A stretch of 30,421 nucleotides of DNA from Cyanobacteria bacterium RUI128 (lineage in GTDB: Bacteria; Cyanobacteriota; Vampirovibrionia; Gastranaerophilales; Gastranaerophilaceae), in NCBI GenBank assembly GCA_024695725.1, contig JAILHQ010000130.1, forward strand, positions 1-30,421, given 5' to 3'. Below are positions 1-7,390 of the stretch, piece by piece. The notes beneath the pieces were generated by a model. It was not told where the DNA came from, searched no databases, and saw nothing but the letters and a program-made list of their open reading frames with translations. The position numbers and the translations under genes were made by a program. The stretch's first letter is position 1. Each line of letters starts with the position of its first letter.

Positions 1-490
1 AATAGGTAGTGACGAATCACCTTTATTTCTCGTCCCCAGCGTGAGCCTCCGCTATTGGTACAAATAATTTAGGCTCAAACAGTAGGACATTTTAATTTTT
101 AAGGAGGTTAAGCGTCTAACATACATCAGTTATTAGACAAAGAAGGAGAATATCATGCTAAAATTGTATGATTTTAAGTCCGATGTCAGCGGAAAAACTG
201 ATGAAAAACACGATTGTATTAGAATGACGCACCTAACACAATCAAAAAACAGGTTAAAACACAAGAAAAGAAAGGAACATCACTACTACAAAAAAACATT
301 AAATGTTTATGCACACTTAATCAAACTTGATAAAGTTTTGTCAAATGATAGACTATACTCTATTCACGCTATTTTATGGTATAAAAAAAGCCTTTGTTTA
401 GAGTTGGTTTTTGTATTTTCACTCAACTCCGCGATAAACTCTTTACTTTATCCAATCGTTATCCTACAAAAAAATAAAAAGGGGGAAACG
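1..490 (+). other. Mobile-element interior upstream of the recombinase; no confident gene
   Basis: No recognisable gene. An open frame ends with TAA at 65-67 (last residues SLRYWYK) and could be the C-terminus of a gene lying outside the window, but 21 codons cannot prove it. A strong Shine-Dalgarno sequence (AAGGAG, 143-148) precedes an ATG at 155. That frame is open through 490 into the recombinase, but the 112 extra residues are Lys/His-rich, then hydrophobic, and match nothing I know in recombinases. A second AAGGAGG at about 101-107 has no start codon close behind it. The stretch may encode a leader peptide or be an untranslated leader. Confidence 0.35.
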
Positions 491-1066
491 ATGACAGGAC
501 AAAGAATTGCGTACATTAGAGTTAGTGCAAGCGACCAAAATACTGAAAGTCAGCGAGAATTATTGAAACCACACAAGATAGATAGGTATTTTGAAGAAAA
601 AGTTAGCGGTAAAAATGCTTCTGACCGATTAGAACTTCAAAATATGCTTGCTTATGTTCGTGAGGGCGATACTGTTTATGTAAAAGACCTTTCAAGACTT
701 GCCAGAAATACAAAAGACTTGCTTGATATTGTCGAAAAACTAACCAACAAGGGTGTTGCATTGTTTAGTATCAAGGAAAGCATTGATACATCTACCAATA
801 TGGGTAAACTTATGCTTACGCTCCTTGGTGCTATTTATGAATTTGAGAGAGTAAACCTTTTAGAACGCCAAAGAGACGGAATTGCAGTTGCCAAATTAAA
901 AGGCAAGTATAAAGGTCGCAAAAAAGTACCGAAACCTGATAATTTTAGCGAGATTTATAGCAAATGGCGTAATCGTGAAATTACTTCTATTAGTGCAATT
1001 CGTGAATTGGGTATTAGTGAATACGCATTCTACAAATTCGTAAGAGAGGAGAATGCAAATGGCTAA
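491..1066 (+). CDS. Serine recombinase (resolvase/invertase family)
   Basis: A 191-residue site-specific recombinase of the Tn3-resolvase/Pin type, which cuts and rejoins DNA through a serine-DNA intermediate. The catalytic N-terminal domain begins YIRVSASDQ, with R10 and nucleophile S12. The conserved DLSRLARN segment gives R69 and R72. The C-terminal 45 residues form a helix-turn-helix (around TSISAIRELGISEYAF). I chose the ATG at 491 because GGGGGAAAC lies just before it, the family motif starts 7 residues later, and the length then matches the usual 180-200 residues. An earlier in-frame ATG at 155 would add 112 residues foreign to the family. Its end overlaps the integrase start, so the two are probably co-translated. 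Its role may be resolution or inversion within the element; the target site is not visible. Confidence 0.9.
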   Translation: MTGQRIAYIRVSASDQNTESQRELLKPHKIDRYFEEKVSGKNASDRLELQNMLAYVREGDTVYVKDLSRLARNTKDLLDIVEKLTNKGVALFSIKESIDTSTNMGKLMLTLLGAIYEFERVNLLERQRDGIAVAKLKGKYKGRKKVPKPDNFSEIYSKWRNREITSISAIRELGISEYAFYKFVREENANG

Positions 1067-2321
1067 ACGAAGAAAAAATGGTGAAGGTTGCTTTAGTAAA
1101 AATGGTAACGGTTACGACTATCGCATACCTTATACTGACAATGGCGGAAATACAAAATATAAATACTTTTGGGCAAAAACCAAAGAAGAATGCCTTGAAA
1201 AAGCTACAAATTGGCGAAACGAACAAAACGGTATTTACACGAAAGACGCTAATTCAAACTGGACAATAGAACAATGGGCTAATTATTGGTACGATAATTA
1301 TGTTGTAGGCAAGGTCAAAATTACAACACAAAGCGATGATAGAAGTATTTTAGACCACCACATCATAAAAGATATAGGACAGTATCGGCTTAAAAATGTA
1401 ACAGGGCAAATGTTACAACGGTTTTATAATTCCTGTTGTGAAAAAACTAATGTTAGAGGCGAAAAGTTAAGTCCTAAAACAATTAAAAATATTTATACAG
1501 TTGCAAATAGAATGTTTAAATGTGCGTATAATAACGATTTAATTGCCTTTAATCCGAATGTTAAAGTTACTTTGCCAAAACGAGAAAAGAAATTCGCTAA
1601 CACTTTAACATCAGAAGATGCAATAAAACTTGCCAATGCTTGCATGAAAGGTAACTCAACAATGGATTTGTTAATCATATTCTTGTTATGTACGGGTGCA
1701 AGGTTAGGTGAAGCACTTGGTTTACAATGGAGTAAGGTTGATTTATTTAAAAAAGAAATAAGAATAGACCAGCAAGTGCAAGCAGTACCAAATACTGATA
1801 AAAAATCAAAACGCAAATATAAACTTGAAATAATAAAATCGACAAAAACAAGGCATTCAAATCGTACTTTACCAATATTAACTGAATTATCGGCATTATT
1901 ATACACGATAAAACAGAAGCAAAGTGAAAATAAAGCAATAAACAAAGAAAATTATAGGCATGATTTAGACCTTGTGTTTGCAAAAGATGATGGTTATTTT
2001 ATTTGCGATACTGTTTTTAGAAAACATTTAAAAATAAAGTTAGAAGAACTTGGCATTGAACATTTTAGAATACACGATTTGCGACATTCATACGCAACTC
2101 GTTTATTTGAAAGCGGACAATATGAGCCAAAAACAGTATCACAATTATTATGGCATAGCAGTATCGGTATTACTTTAGATACATATACTCACGTTATGCC
2201 AACAAAACTGAAAGAAGAAGTTAAAAAATCAGCATTTATATTCAGGCGATATTTTAACAATATGGAAAAATATGTTCCTTCCGAGATGTTTCCTAAAAAA
2301 TCCGATGAAAAGGGTGCATAA
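1059..2321 (+). CDS. Tyrosine recombinase / phage-type integrase
   Basis: A 420-residue integrase that catalyses integration and excision of the element. The N-terminus (about 1-60) looks like an arm-binding domain, residues about 70-165 like a SAM-like core-binding domain, and the rest is the catalytic domain. The full active site is visible: R215 in TGARLGEALGLQW, K260, H339 and R342 in HDLRH, H366 in LLWHSS, and nucleophile Y376 in LDTYTH. I prefer the ATG at 1059 over that at 1053 because the AGAGAGGA at 1043-1050 is then spaced 8 nt away. The start overlaps the end of the serine recombinase by 8 nt. About 140 nt downstream lies a tRNA-fMet half gene, the likely attachment site. Confidence 0.93.
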   Translation: MAKRRKNGEGCFSKNGNGYDYRIPYTDNGGNTKYKYFWAKTKEECLEKATNWRNEQNGIYTKDANSNWTIEQWANYWYDNYVVGKVKITTQSDDRSILDHHIIKDIGQYRLKNVTGQMLQRFYNSCCEKTNVRGEKLSPKTIKNIYTVANRMFKCAYNNDLIAFNPNVKVTLPKREKKFANTLTSEDAIKLANACMKGNSTMDLLIIFLLCTGARLGEALGLQWSKVDLFKKEIRIDQQVQAVPNTDKKSKRKYKLEIIKSTKTRHSNRTLPILTELSALLYTIKQKQSENKAINKENYRHDLDLVFAKDDGYFICDTVFRKHLKIKLEELGIEHFRIHDLRHSYATRLFESGQYEPKTVSQLLWHSSIGITLDTYTHVMPTKLKEEVKKSAFIFRRYFNNMEKYVPSEMFPKKSDEKGA

Positions 2322-2329
2322 TTTTATAA

Positions 2330-2382
2330 AAAATTGTGGGGTAAAAAGACCTATAATTATTGTAGGTCTTCCCTACAATTTT
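2330..2382. terminator. Nested double hairpin downstream of the integrase
   Basis: The outer arms 2330-2341 and 2371-2382 pair over 12 positions with one G-T wobble. The inner arms 2346-2353 and 2363-2370 (AAGACCTA / TAGGTCTT) pair perfectly over 8. Four unpaired bases lie on one side only. The U-rich 3' side suggests a transcription terminator usable in either direction, but such a structure next to an attachment site could also be a recombination or conjugation feature. Confidence 0.6.
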
Positions 2383-2458
2383 CATTAAAAAATAAAGTAT
2401 TTTATAAATACCATTAACACTTATTATACCAATCACACAGGTTAATCTAAAATGAGTC

Positions 2459-2497
<39 letters not shown>

Positions 2498-2514
2498 TTA
2501 CTCTATTTAATTTT

Positions 2515-2523
2515 ATTGTATCA
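2515..2523 (-). promoter_or_regulatory. Probable extended -10 promoter of the tRNA-fMet gene
   Basis: On the minus strand TGATACAAT, an extended -10 (TGn-TACAAT), lies 17 bases upstream of the tRNA 5' end. No good -35 is seen. A 6-bp inverted repeat (GCGTTA / TAACGC, 2527-2548) lies just upstream. Its survival fits the chromosome side of the junction being on the right. Confidence 0.45.
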
Positions 2524-2649
2524 CTCGCGTTAATTAATTATGTAACGCTAAATATAAAAAATCAACAATGCCGAATTTTTATTAAAATTTTCTGTTAATT
2601 AAAGTAACGAAAAAACGCTGGAATAGCAAAATTATGGTCTTTTTTACGT

Positions 2650-2688
2650 TAACTAAACAGGTGTGAATTTATAAGAAAGGTTTAGTTA
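2650..2688 (+). promoter_or_regulatory. Leader hairpin overlapping the start codon of the 134-aa protein
   Basis: A perfect 9-bp inverted repeat (TAACTAAAC at 2650-2658, GTTTAGTTA at 2680-2688) encloses the ribosome binding site (AAAGG, 2676-2680). It includes the A of the ATG at 2688. Folded, it would put the Shine-Dalgarno in the loop edge and the start codon in the stem, so it could regulate translation. Function is inferred only. Confidence 0.4.
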
Positions 2689-3092
2689 TGTTATCAGCTG
2701 TAAATATGTCCCCATCCTTCGGAAAATCAAGACCTGATGCAGTCAGGGAATTACAAACTCAAAAATCGGCAAATTCGAAATCAAAGTTAGGCGCACAGGC
2801 ATGTGTTTTACTTGGTTATGCAGCAGGCGCAAAAGTTATAAATACTTTTGCAAGAGGAAAAAGTTTCGGCTGGAACACTTATATAAATAATACTGCAAAG
2901 AAATTTGTTCAGAATACCGGTGATTTCTTTGGCTCAGATTTCCTTAAAAAAGCAGCAACAAAAATTTCCAAGACTTCCGGACGTCAAAAACTGCTTGGCG
3001 TGGCAGCATTATTGGCAGCGGGGGCATTTGTTAATGTTAGCGAATATTTTGCCAAAAAACAAGGAAAATTGGAGTCTGGGGCAGTTTCCTAA
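2688..3092 (+). CDS. Small hypothetical protein with N-terminal F-x-K motif and hydrophobic segment
   Basis: 134 residues, not recognised as a named family. It begins MLSAVNMSPSFGKSRPD, a short motif resembling those of two other unrelated proteins in this window (around 9167 and 25527). Two alanine/glycine-rich hydrophobic stretches (about 36-52, AQACVLLGYAAGAKVI, and about 103-118, LLGVAALLAAGAFVNV) could touch or cross a membrane. The middle is basic. There is no Sec signal peptide. The gene stands alone, with its own leader hairpin and a strong terminator after it. It looks like a lineage-specific protein of unknown role. Confidence 0.7.
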   Translation: MLSAVNMSPSFGKSRPDAVRELQTQKSANSKSKLGAQACVLLGYAAGAKVINTFARGKSFGWNTYINNTAKKFVQNTGDFFGSDFLKKAATKISKTSGRQKLLGVAALLAAGAFVNVSEYFAKKQGKLESGAVS

Positions 3093-3113
3093 AAAGATTT
3101 TATAATATTTGAT

Positions 3114-3147
3114 AAAAAGCATTCTTTTCTTGAGAATGCTTTTTTTT
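3114..3147 (+). terminator. Intrinsic terminator
   Basis: AAAAAGCATTCT pairs with AGAATGCTTTTTT around a short loop and is followed by a run of T. It ends the 134-aa gene. Confidence 0.9.
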
Positions 3148-3162
3148 GTTTAAAAAAATTAT

Positions 3163-3189
3163 TTTACATAATTTCGGGTTTGATATAAC
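3163..3189 (+). promoter_or_regulatory. Probable promoter of the M48-like gene
   Basis: TTTACA (3163-3168) and TATAAC (3184-3189) are 15 bp apart; the -10 is extended by TGA. It lies about 35 bp before the chosen start codon. Confidence 0.5.
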
Positions 3190-3224
3190 ATGCTCATATG
3201 ATTTTATCTTATAAGGAGTTTTAT

Positions 3225-4052
3225 ATGAAGAAGATTTTAGTTTCATTATTTGTTTTGCTTGCTGTGTCAGTACAGCTTGTTAGTGCAGCAACTTGGAGTG
3301 CTAAGGACAGAGTGTCGGCAGTAGGTAAACAGATTCTTACCAAGAACGGAATTTCAATAAATCTTGTTTTCAAGGTTGTTGATGGTGTTGCGGATAATTC
3401 AGAGTCTGCAAAGACAAAGGTTGTGAATATCAGTACGAATGATTTGCAGTATGCAGGGAATGATAATGAAGTTGCTGCTGTTATTGCTGACGAACTCGGT
3501 CACATTATATGCTGCCATACAGACAAGGCAAAAGTCAGAAATCTTTTGCTTTCAGCGAATAACAATTCTGCAGACAGTGCATCAAATACTGTGGCTGAAG
3601 ATATTATTTCTTCAAAAATTTCACAAAAGGAAAATGAAGAGGCTGACATTACCGGGGTTAATCTTATGATAAATGCCGGTTACAATCCGCTTGCGCTTAT
3701 TGTATGGGTTACAAAACAACCGGGTTCTACTCTTGATATTTTAAAATCAAGACCAAACAACTTCGACAGAGCAATGGTTACCTTTAAATATTTATCCTAT
3801 GCTTATCCGTCAAAGGTTAAGGCCGGCTATGGCTGTCAGGAATACAGAACTTTTCTTGCTGAGGCTGAACCTGTAATGACTAAGCTGACAAAAAATAAAA
3901 GAAAGCTTGCAAAGTTCAACAAAGAACAGCAAAAACTTATCAAAGAAAGACAAAAAGACCTGGAAAAATATAAACTAAACGGCGGTCTTAACAGCTGGGG
4001 TGTTACTTACGACTGGCTTACAACAACAGAAGAACAAACTCAAGGAAAATAA
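3225..4052 (+). CDS. Secreted M48-like metalloprotease homologue with altered zinc ligands
   Basis: 275 residues. A Sec signal peptide (MKKILVSLFVLLAVSVQLVSA) directs it to the periplasm or outside. The start at 3225 is chosen because AAGGAG lies 6 nt upstream and the signal peptide then begins properly; an ATG at 3198 has no such site. The body resembles M48 peptidases (BepA/Oma1 type): the helix AAVIADELGHIICCH occupies the HExxH position and ENEEADITG the downstream ExEAD position, followed by AGYNP. The first histidine of HExxH is D89, and the aligned third ligand appears to be N137, so zinc binding may be lost or changed. The C-terminal 45 residues are a basic helix (about 222-255). It may be a catalytically dead envelope-quality-control or chaperone relative. 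Confidence 0.75.
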   Translation: MKKILVSLFVLLAVSVQLVSAATWSAKDRVSAVGKQILTKNGISINLVFKVVDGVADNSESAKTKVVNISTNDLQYAGNDNEVAAVIADELGHIICCHTDKAKVRNLLLSANNNSADSASNTVAEDIISSKISQKENEEADITGVNLMINAGYNPLALIVWVTKQPGSTLDILKSRPNNFDRAMVTFKYLSYAYPSKVKAGYGCQEYRTFLAEAEPVMTKLTKNKRKLAKFNKEQQKLIKERQKDLEKYKLNGGLNSWGVTYDWLTTTEEQTQGK

Positions 4053-4069
4053 TAAATCTTGAAAATATA

Positions 4070-4100
4070 ATCCCTCTCTGTATAGGGAGGGATTTATTAT
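4070..4100 (+). terminator. Probable terminator between the M48-like gene and rsmI
   Basis: ATCCCTCTC pairs with GGGAGGGAT (9 bp, one T-G wobble) around TGTATA and is followed by TTATTATTTC. The T-tract is broken, so it may leak into rsmI. Confidence 0.65.
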
Positions 4101-4117
4101 TTCTTGCGGAGAATGTT

Positions 4118-4921
4118 ATGCAAAGAGAATTTCAGTTTTATATTGTGCCGACACCAATAGGGAATATGGGGGATATTACTTTCAGAGCAGTTGAAGTGCT
4201 AAAGAGTGTTGATGTTATTGCATGCGAGGATACAAGAACTACCCAATATATTCTCAACCATTACAATATCAAAACTAAGACAGTTTCATATCATAAATTT
4301 AATGAAAAGAGCAAAGCTGATGAGATATTATCACTTATCAATTCCGGAAAAACTGTTGCTTTGGTTTCTGATGCGGGAACGCCTATGATATGTGATCCGG
4401 GTAGTGTTTTACTTCGTGAACTGAGAAGGCATAATATATCTGTGACTTCACTTGCAGGAGCGTGTGCAGTTTCAACCTTTTTGTCTCAGGTTCCGAGAGA
4501 TAGTGAAGTATTCACATTCGCGGGCTTTTTCCCGAGAACCAGACAAAAGGCTGAGGAATTGCTTTTGGGCTATTCTTCTTCTAACCTTGTTTTTTATGAG
4601 GCTCCGAACAGAATCTTATCAACCCTGAAATTGGTTGAAGAAGTCAGGGGGGATGTTACTGTTGCGCTTTCAAGAGAGTTGACGAAATTGTATGAAGAAA
4701 CAATTATTGACGCCCCGTCAAAGATTATTGAACATTTCAAAGACGGAATAAAGGGTGAAATTGTGTGCATGGTTTATGCGTCGGAGTCAGGTGACATTAA
4801 GGATATGATTCCGAAAATCGATAAGCTGAAGCGTAAAGGGTTCAAATCAAAAGAGATTGCAACTATTTTATCAGAGCTCTATGATGTGAACAAAAATGAC
4901 GTTTATAAACTGACGACCTAG
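4118..4921 (+). CDS. rsmI: 16S rRNA (cytidine(1402)-2'-O)-methyltransferase
   Basis: 267 residues. RsmI uses SAM to 2'-O-methylate C1402 in the decoding centre of 16S rRNA. The family landmarks are all present in order: VPTPIGNMGDITFRA at the N-terminus, ACEDTRTT, the SAM-site LVSDAGTPMICDPG, the TSLAGACAVSTFLS segment, and GFFPR. Usual family length is 270-290. It starts at ATG 4118 behind GCGGAG. It lies behind a terminator-like hairpin and 46 nt ahead of the DUF2229 gene, with which it may be co-transcribed. Confidence 0.95.
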   Translation: MQREFQFYIVPTPIGNMGDITFRAVEVLKSVDVIACEDTRTTQYILNHYNIKTKTVSYHKFNEKSKADEILSLINSGKTVALVSDAGTPMICDPGSVLLRELRRHNISVTSLAGACAVSTFLSQVPRDSEVFTFAGFFPRTRQKAEELLLGYSSSNLVFYEAPNRILSTLKLVEEVRGDVTVALSRELTKLYEETIIDAPSKIIEHFKDGIKGEIVCMVYASESGDIKDMIPKIDKLKRKGFKSKEIATILSELYDVNKNDVYKLTT

Positions 4922-4967
4922 ACATAGAGTTTTGTTGTGGGTAGAATATAATTTGAAGGGGTATATA

Positions 4968-6041
4968 ATGGCTGAAAATGTAGCAGATGATAAGGTTATC
5001 GGAATACCTAGAGGAATGTCATATTATGAGCATTATCCTTTTTGGTTCGGCTTCTTTGGTGCGTTGGGGATAAAAGTTGTTTTATCCGATAAGACAACAA
5101 AACAGACTGTATCTAAGGGGGCGGCACTTGTTGTTACCGAAACTTGTCTGCCTATAAAGATATTTGTCGGGCATGTTGTTGAACTTCTTGAAAAAGGGGT
5201 TAAACGCATATTTGTTCCGTCCATTCAGTCAATCGCTCCAAAAATCTATAACTGTTCAAAAATCAGAGGACTTCCTGATTTAATAAGAAATATTATTAAG
5301 GAAGATTTTGAACTTGTAGAGCCGACAATGGATAAATCTGAAAAGAATCAGGGGTTCTATGAGTTTTTAAAAGGCAGTGTAAAGTGTTTTGGGATAACTG
5401 ACTTTGATGTTATTAGAAATGCATCAAAAGAGGGTTGGAAATTGTACAACAATTTTCACACTATGATGAGAAACGGTATCTCATATAAAGAGGCTTTGAA
5501 AAATGCGCTTAAAGGTAAGATTATTCTGAAAGAGGATGATGCAGATTATCCTATTTCGGTTGCATTAGTTGCTCACGGATATGATGTTTATGATGATCAG
5601 GCATCAATGAAAATATTTGATAAGTTGAAAAAGATGGGGGTTAAAGTATATTCTTCCTGTCAGCTTACGGATGAGCAAAAGATAGAAGGTCTGAATACAC
5701 TGAACCAAAAAATGTACTGGGCAAACGAACTTGATATGACAGGTACGGCAGGGCATTACCTGAAGGATAATAATATAGACGGACTTATTACTGTTAATTC
5801 CTTTGGCTGCGGACCTGATTCATTGATGATAGAAAAAATCGTAAGAAAAGCAAAAGAATATAATAAACCGTTGTTGTGCCTTACAATAGATGAGCACACC
5901 GGGGAAGCAGGTTTTGTCACAAGACTTGAGGCTTTTGTTGATATGTTATACCGTAAGAAACGCATTATACAAAAGACAAAGAAACCTAACAAAAAAGAAT
6001 ACATACCTCAGACAAATATTTGTGAAAACCTTGGTGTATAG
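4968..6041 (+). CDS. DUF2229 protein (acyl-CoA dehydratase activase-related)
   Basis: 357 residues. It resembles the DUF2229 domain found in large 2-hydroxyacyl-CoA dehydratase activase-like (HgdC/BadF-related) proteins. Visible landmarks are IGIPRGMSYYEHYPFW near the N-terminus, TETCLPIK (C60), YNCSKIRGLP, NSFGCGPDS and TIDEHTGEAGFVTRLEAF near the C-terminus. The spaced cysteines could hold an iron-sulfur cluster (inference). The ATPase/activase domain usually fused in front is absent, so it may act with a separately encoded partner. I chose ATG 4968 because GAAGGGG lies just ahead; a TTG at 4932 has none. It converges on prmC with only 8 nt between the stops. Confidence 0.8.
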   Translation: MAENVADDKVIGIPRGMSYYEHYPFWFGFFGALGIKVVLSDKTTKQTVSKGAALVVTETCLPIKIFVGHVVELLEKGVKRIFVPSIQSIAPKIYNCSKIRGLPDLIRNIIKEDFELVEPTMDKSEKNQGFYEFLKGSVKCFGITDFDVIRNASKEGWKLYNNFHTMMRNGISYKEALKNALKGKIILKEDDADYPISVALVAHGYDVYDDQASMKIFDKLKKMGVKVYSSCQLTDEQKIEGLNTLNQKMYWANELDMTGTAGHYLKDNNIDGLITVNSFGCGPDSLMIEKIVRKAKEYNKPLLCLTIDEHTGEAGFVTRLEAFVDMLYRKKRIIQKTKKPNKKEYIPQTNICENLGV

Positions 6042-6049
6042 CGGAAGTT

Positions 6050-6868
6050 TTATGTTAGTTTTGCGCTAATAACGCGGTCTATTCCGGCCAAGTCTTTTTC
6101 TATGTATATATCTGTATATTGGTTATCTTCAAAGTATGATTTGACAAGGTCTGATTCATTTATCCCAAGTTCAAAAACAATGTATCCGCCAGGGGTTAAG
6201 TAGTTTTTACTCTGCTCTATTATTTTTTTATAAAACTCGCATCCTGTTTCTTCTGATGTAAAGAGTGCGGTTTCAGGTTCATACTGCACTTCCCTCTGAA
6301 CTACTGTTCCTGCGGGAATGTATGGTGGGTTAGATATTATTAAATCAAAACTTTCATTAATATTAGAGAATAAATCTGACTCTGTATATTTAATATCGGC
6401 GTGGTGCGCCTGTGCGTTTATTTTTGCGATTTCAATTGCTTTAGATGAAATGTCGCATCCCGTAACTTCTGCATCGGTTTTTAGTTTGATTGAACAGGCG
6501 ATACAGCCAGTTCCGGTTCCTATATCCAGCACGGTTTTAAGGTTGTTTGATTTTATAAGTTTTATGGCGTGATTAACAACGATTTCCGTTTCATCCCGCG
6601 GAATAAGAGTATCCGGCGTTACTTTGTAATAATTGCCCATAAAGTAGGCTTTCCCGATAATATACTGTATCGGTTTTCTTGTTTTTGCCCTCAGCTTAAC
6701 TTTTTCTTCAACTATTTTAAGCTTTTCATAATCGAGCGGTTTGCCCATGATGATATCTTTTGCCCCGTAGTCGCAAAAGTGTTCAATCAGCATTTTTACT
6801 TCTCTTACGGCTTCCTGCTGTTCAATTCCCGCTGATGTCAATATTGATACTATTTCCGGAATGTTCAT
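6050..6868 (-). CDS. prmC: Release factor glutamine methyltransferase
   Basis: 272 residues. PrmC (HemK) methylates the glutamine of the GGQ motif in release factors RF1/RF2, using SAM. The N-terminal helical domain (about 1-80) is followed by TPDTLIPRDETE, the SAM-binding loop VLDIGTGTGCIACS (about 113-126) and the catalytic NPPY at 180-183, then YEPETALF, all typical. Length is normal. Its start lies inside the 3' end of the 186-aa gene (47-nt overlap), so it is the last gene of a three-gene minus-strand operon. Confidence 0.95.
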   Translation of the reverse strand: MNIPEIVSILTSAGIEQQEAVREVKMLIEHFCDYGAKDIIMGKPLDYEKLKIVEEKVKLRAKTRKPIQYIIGKAYFMGNYYKVTPDTLIPRDETEIVVNHAIKLIKSNNLKTVLDIGTGTGCIACSIKLKTDAEVTGCDISSKAIEIAKINAQAHHADIKYTESDLFSNINESFDLIISNPPYIPAGTVVQREVQYEPETALFTSEETGCEFYKKIIEQSKNYLTPGGYIVFELGINESDLVKSYFEDNQYTDIYIEKDLAGIDRVISAKLT

Positions 6869-7382
6869 TTATTATTCTCTCTATCTCATTTCTCATATCG
6901 AGTTTTGATAATTCTTCCTTCTTTTCTATATTATATTTTTTGCATAAACGGTCATAATAATAAAGTTGTTTTTTTGTCGGAGGTTCTTTTGACATTTTTA
7001 CCTCCTGTAAAAATTTTCGTTTTTTCTTATTAAACTCTTTTTGTTTTTGTATAAGCGGTGCCTGCGATTTTTTGTATTCGTAGTATTTCAGGCATGCTCT
7101 TATGTATTCTTTTGTTTCGGCGGTAAAGGTGTCGTCGTATAAGTAATCAGCCAGAAATGGGAATCTGGAGGCATTAATTTTAAGATAATATTCCTGATCT
7201 TCAACAAATTTGTTGAAAACTTCGTTAACATCAGCATTTACCCCTGTATTTACCCCTGTATTTACCCCTGTATTTACCCCCGTATTTACCCCCGTTTTAC
7301 AAAGTGAACGCAGAAAAGTACATACTATACTTTTCTGCGTCTTATCAAAATAATTATAAATTCTTTGTTTTGTTGAGTACAA
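6822..7382 (-). CDS. Hypothetical protein with GVNT repeats and a basic C-terminus
   Basis: 186 residues, not recognised. TTG start at 7382 with AGAGGA a few nt upstream, formed partly by the stop codon of the preceding gene, so the two are translationally linked. Residues about 30-49 are five GVNT repeats encoded by 12-bp DNA repeats. The middle (about 60-110) is helical and aromatic-rich (YYLKINASRFPFLADYLYDD). The C-terminal part is strongly basic, with PPTKKQLYYYDRLCKKYNI, a T-x-x-Q-L-x-x-Y pattern seen in some small DNA-associated phage or replication proteins. A DNA-binding or replication role is only a guess. The coding DNA holds a 13-bp inverted repeat and an 18-bp palindrome (see findings). 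Confidence 0.7.
   Translation of the reverse strand: MYSTKQRIYNYFDKTQKSIVCTFLRSLCKTGVNTGVNTGVNTGVNTGVNADVNEVFNKFVEDQEYYLKINASRFPFLADYLYDDTFTAETKEYIRACLKYYEYKKSQAPLIQKQKEFNKKKRKFLQEVKMSKEPPTKKQLYYYDRLCKKYNIEKKEELSKLDMRNEIERIINEHSGNSINIDISGN
7200..7217. repeat. Perfect 18-bp palindrome within the 186-aa gene
   Basis: TTCAACAAATTTGTTGAA equals its own reverse complement. It lies 18 bp from the tandem repeat array, on the side away from the gene start. It could be a protein-binding site or chance; it encodes VFNKFVE. Confidence 0.85.
7236..7295. repeat. Five tandem 12-bp repeats
   Basis: Three copies of ATTTACCCCTGT followed by two of ATTTACCCCCGT, head to tail. In the minus-strand gene they encode GVNT units, so copy-number change keeps the frame. 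The layout resembles iterons, but no replication origin is proven. Confidence 0.95.
7308..7340. repeat. 13-bp perfect inverted repeat, 7-nt loop
   Basis: ACGCAGAAAAGTA (7308-7320) and TACTTTTCTGCGT (7328-7340) are exact complements. They lie in codons about 15-25 of the 186-aa gene, so an mRNA hairpin would form soon after the start codon. There is no T-run on the minus-strand side, so it is not an obvious terminator. Confidence 0.9.
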
Positions 7383-7390
7383 AATATCCT

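Noticed and set aside
3198..3224. Upstream ATG for the M48-like protein
   Set aside because: It lacks a ribosome site, and the signal peptide starts at the next ATG behind AAGGAG.
7236..7295. CRISPR array
   Set aside because: Units are 12 bp with no spacers; they are coding tandem repeats.
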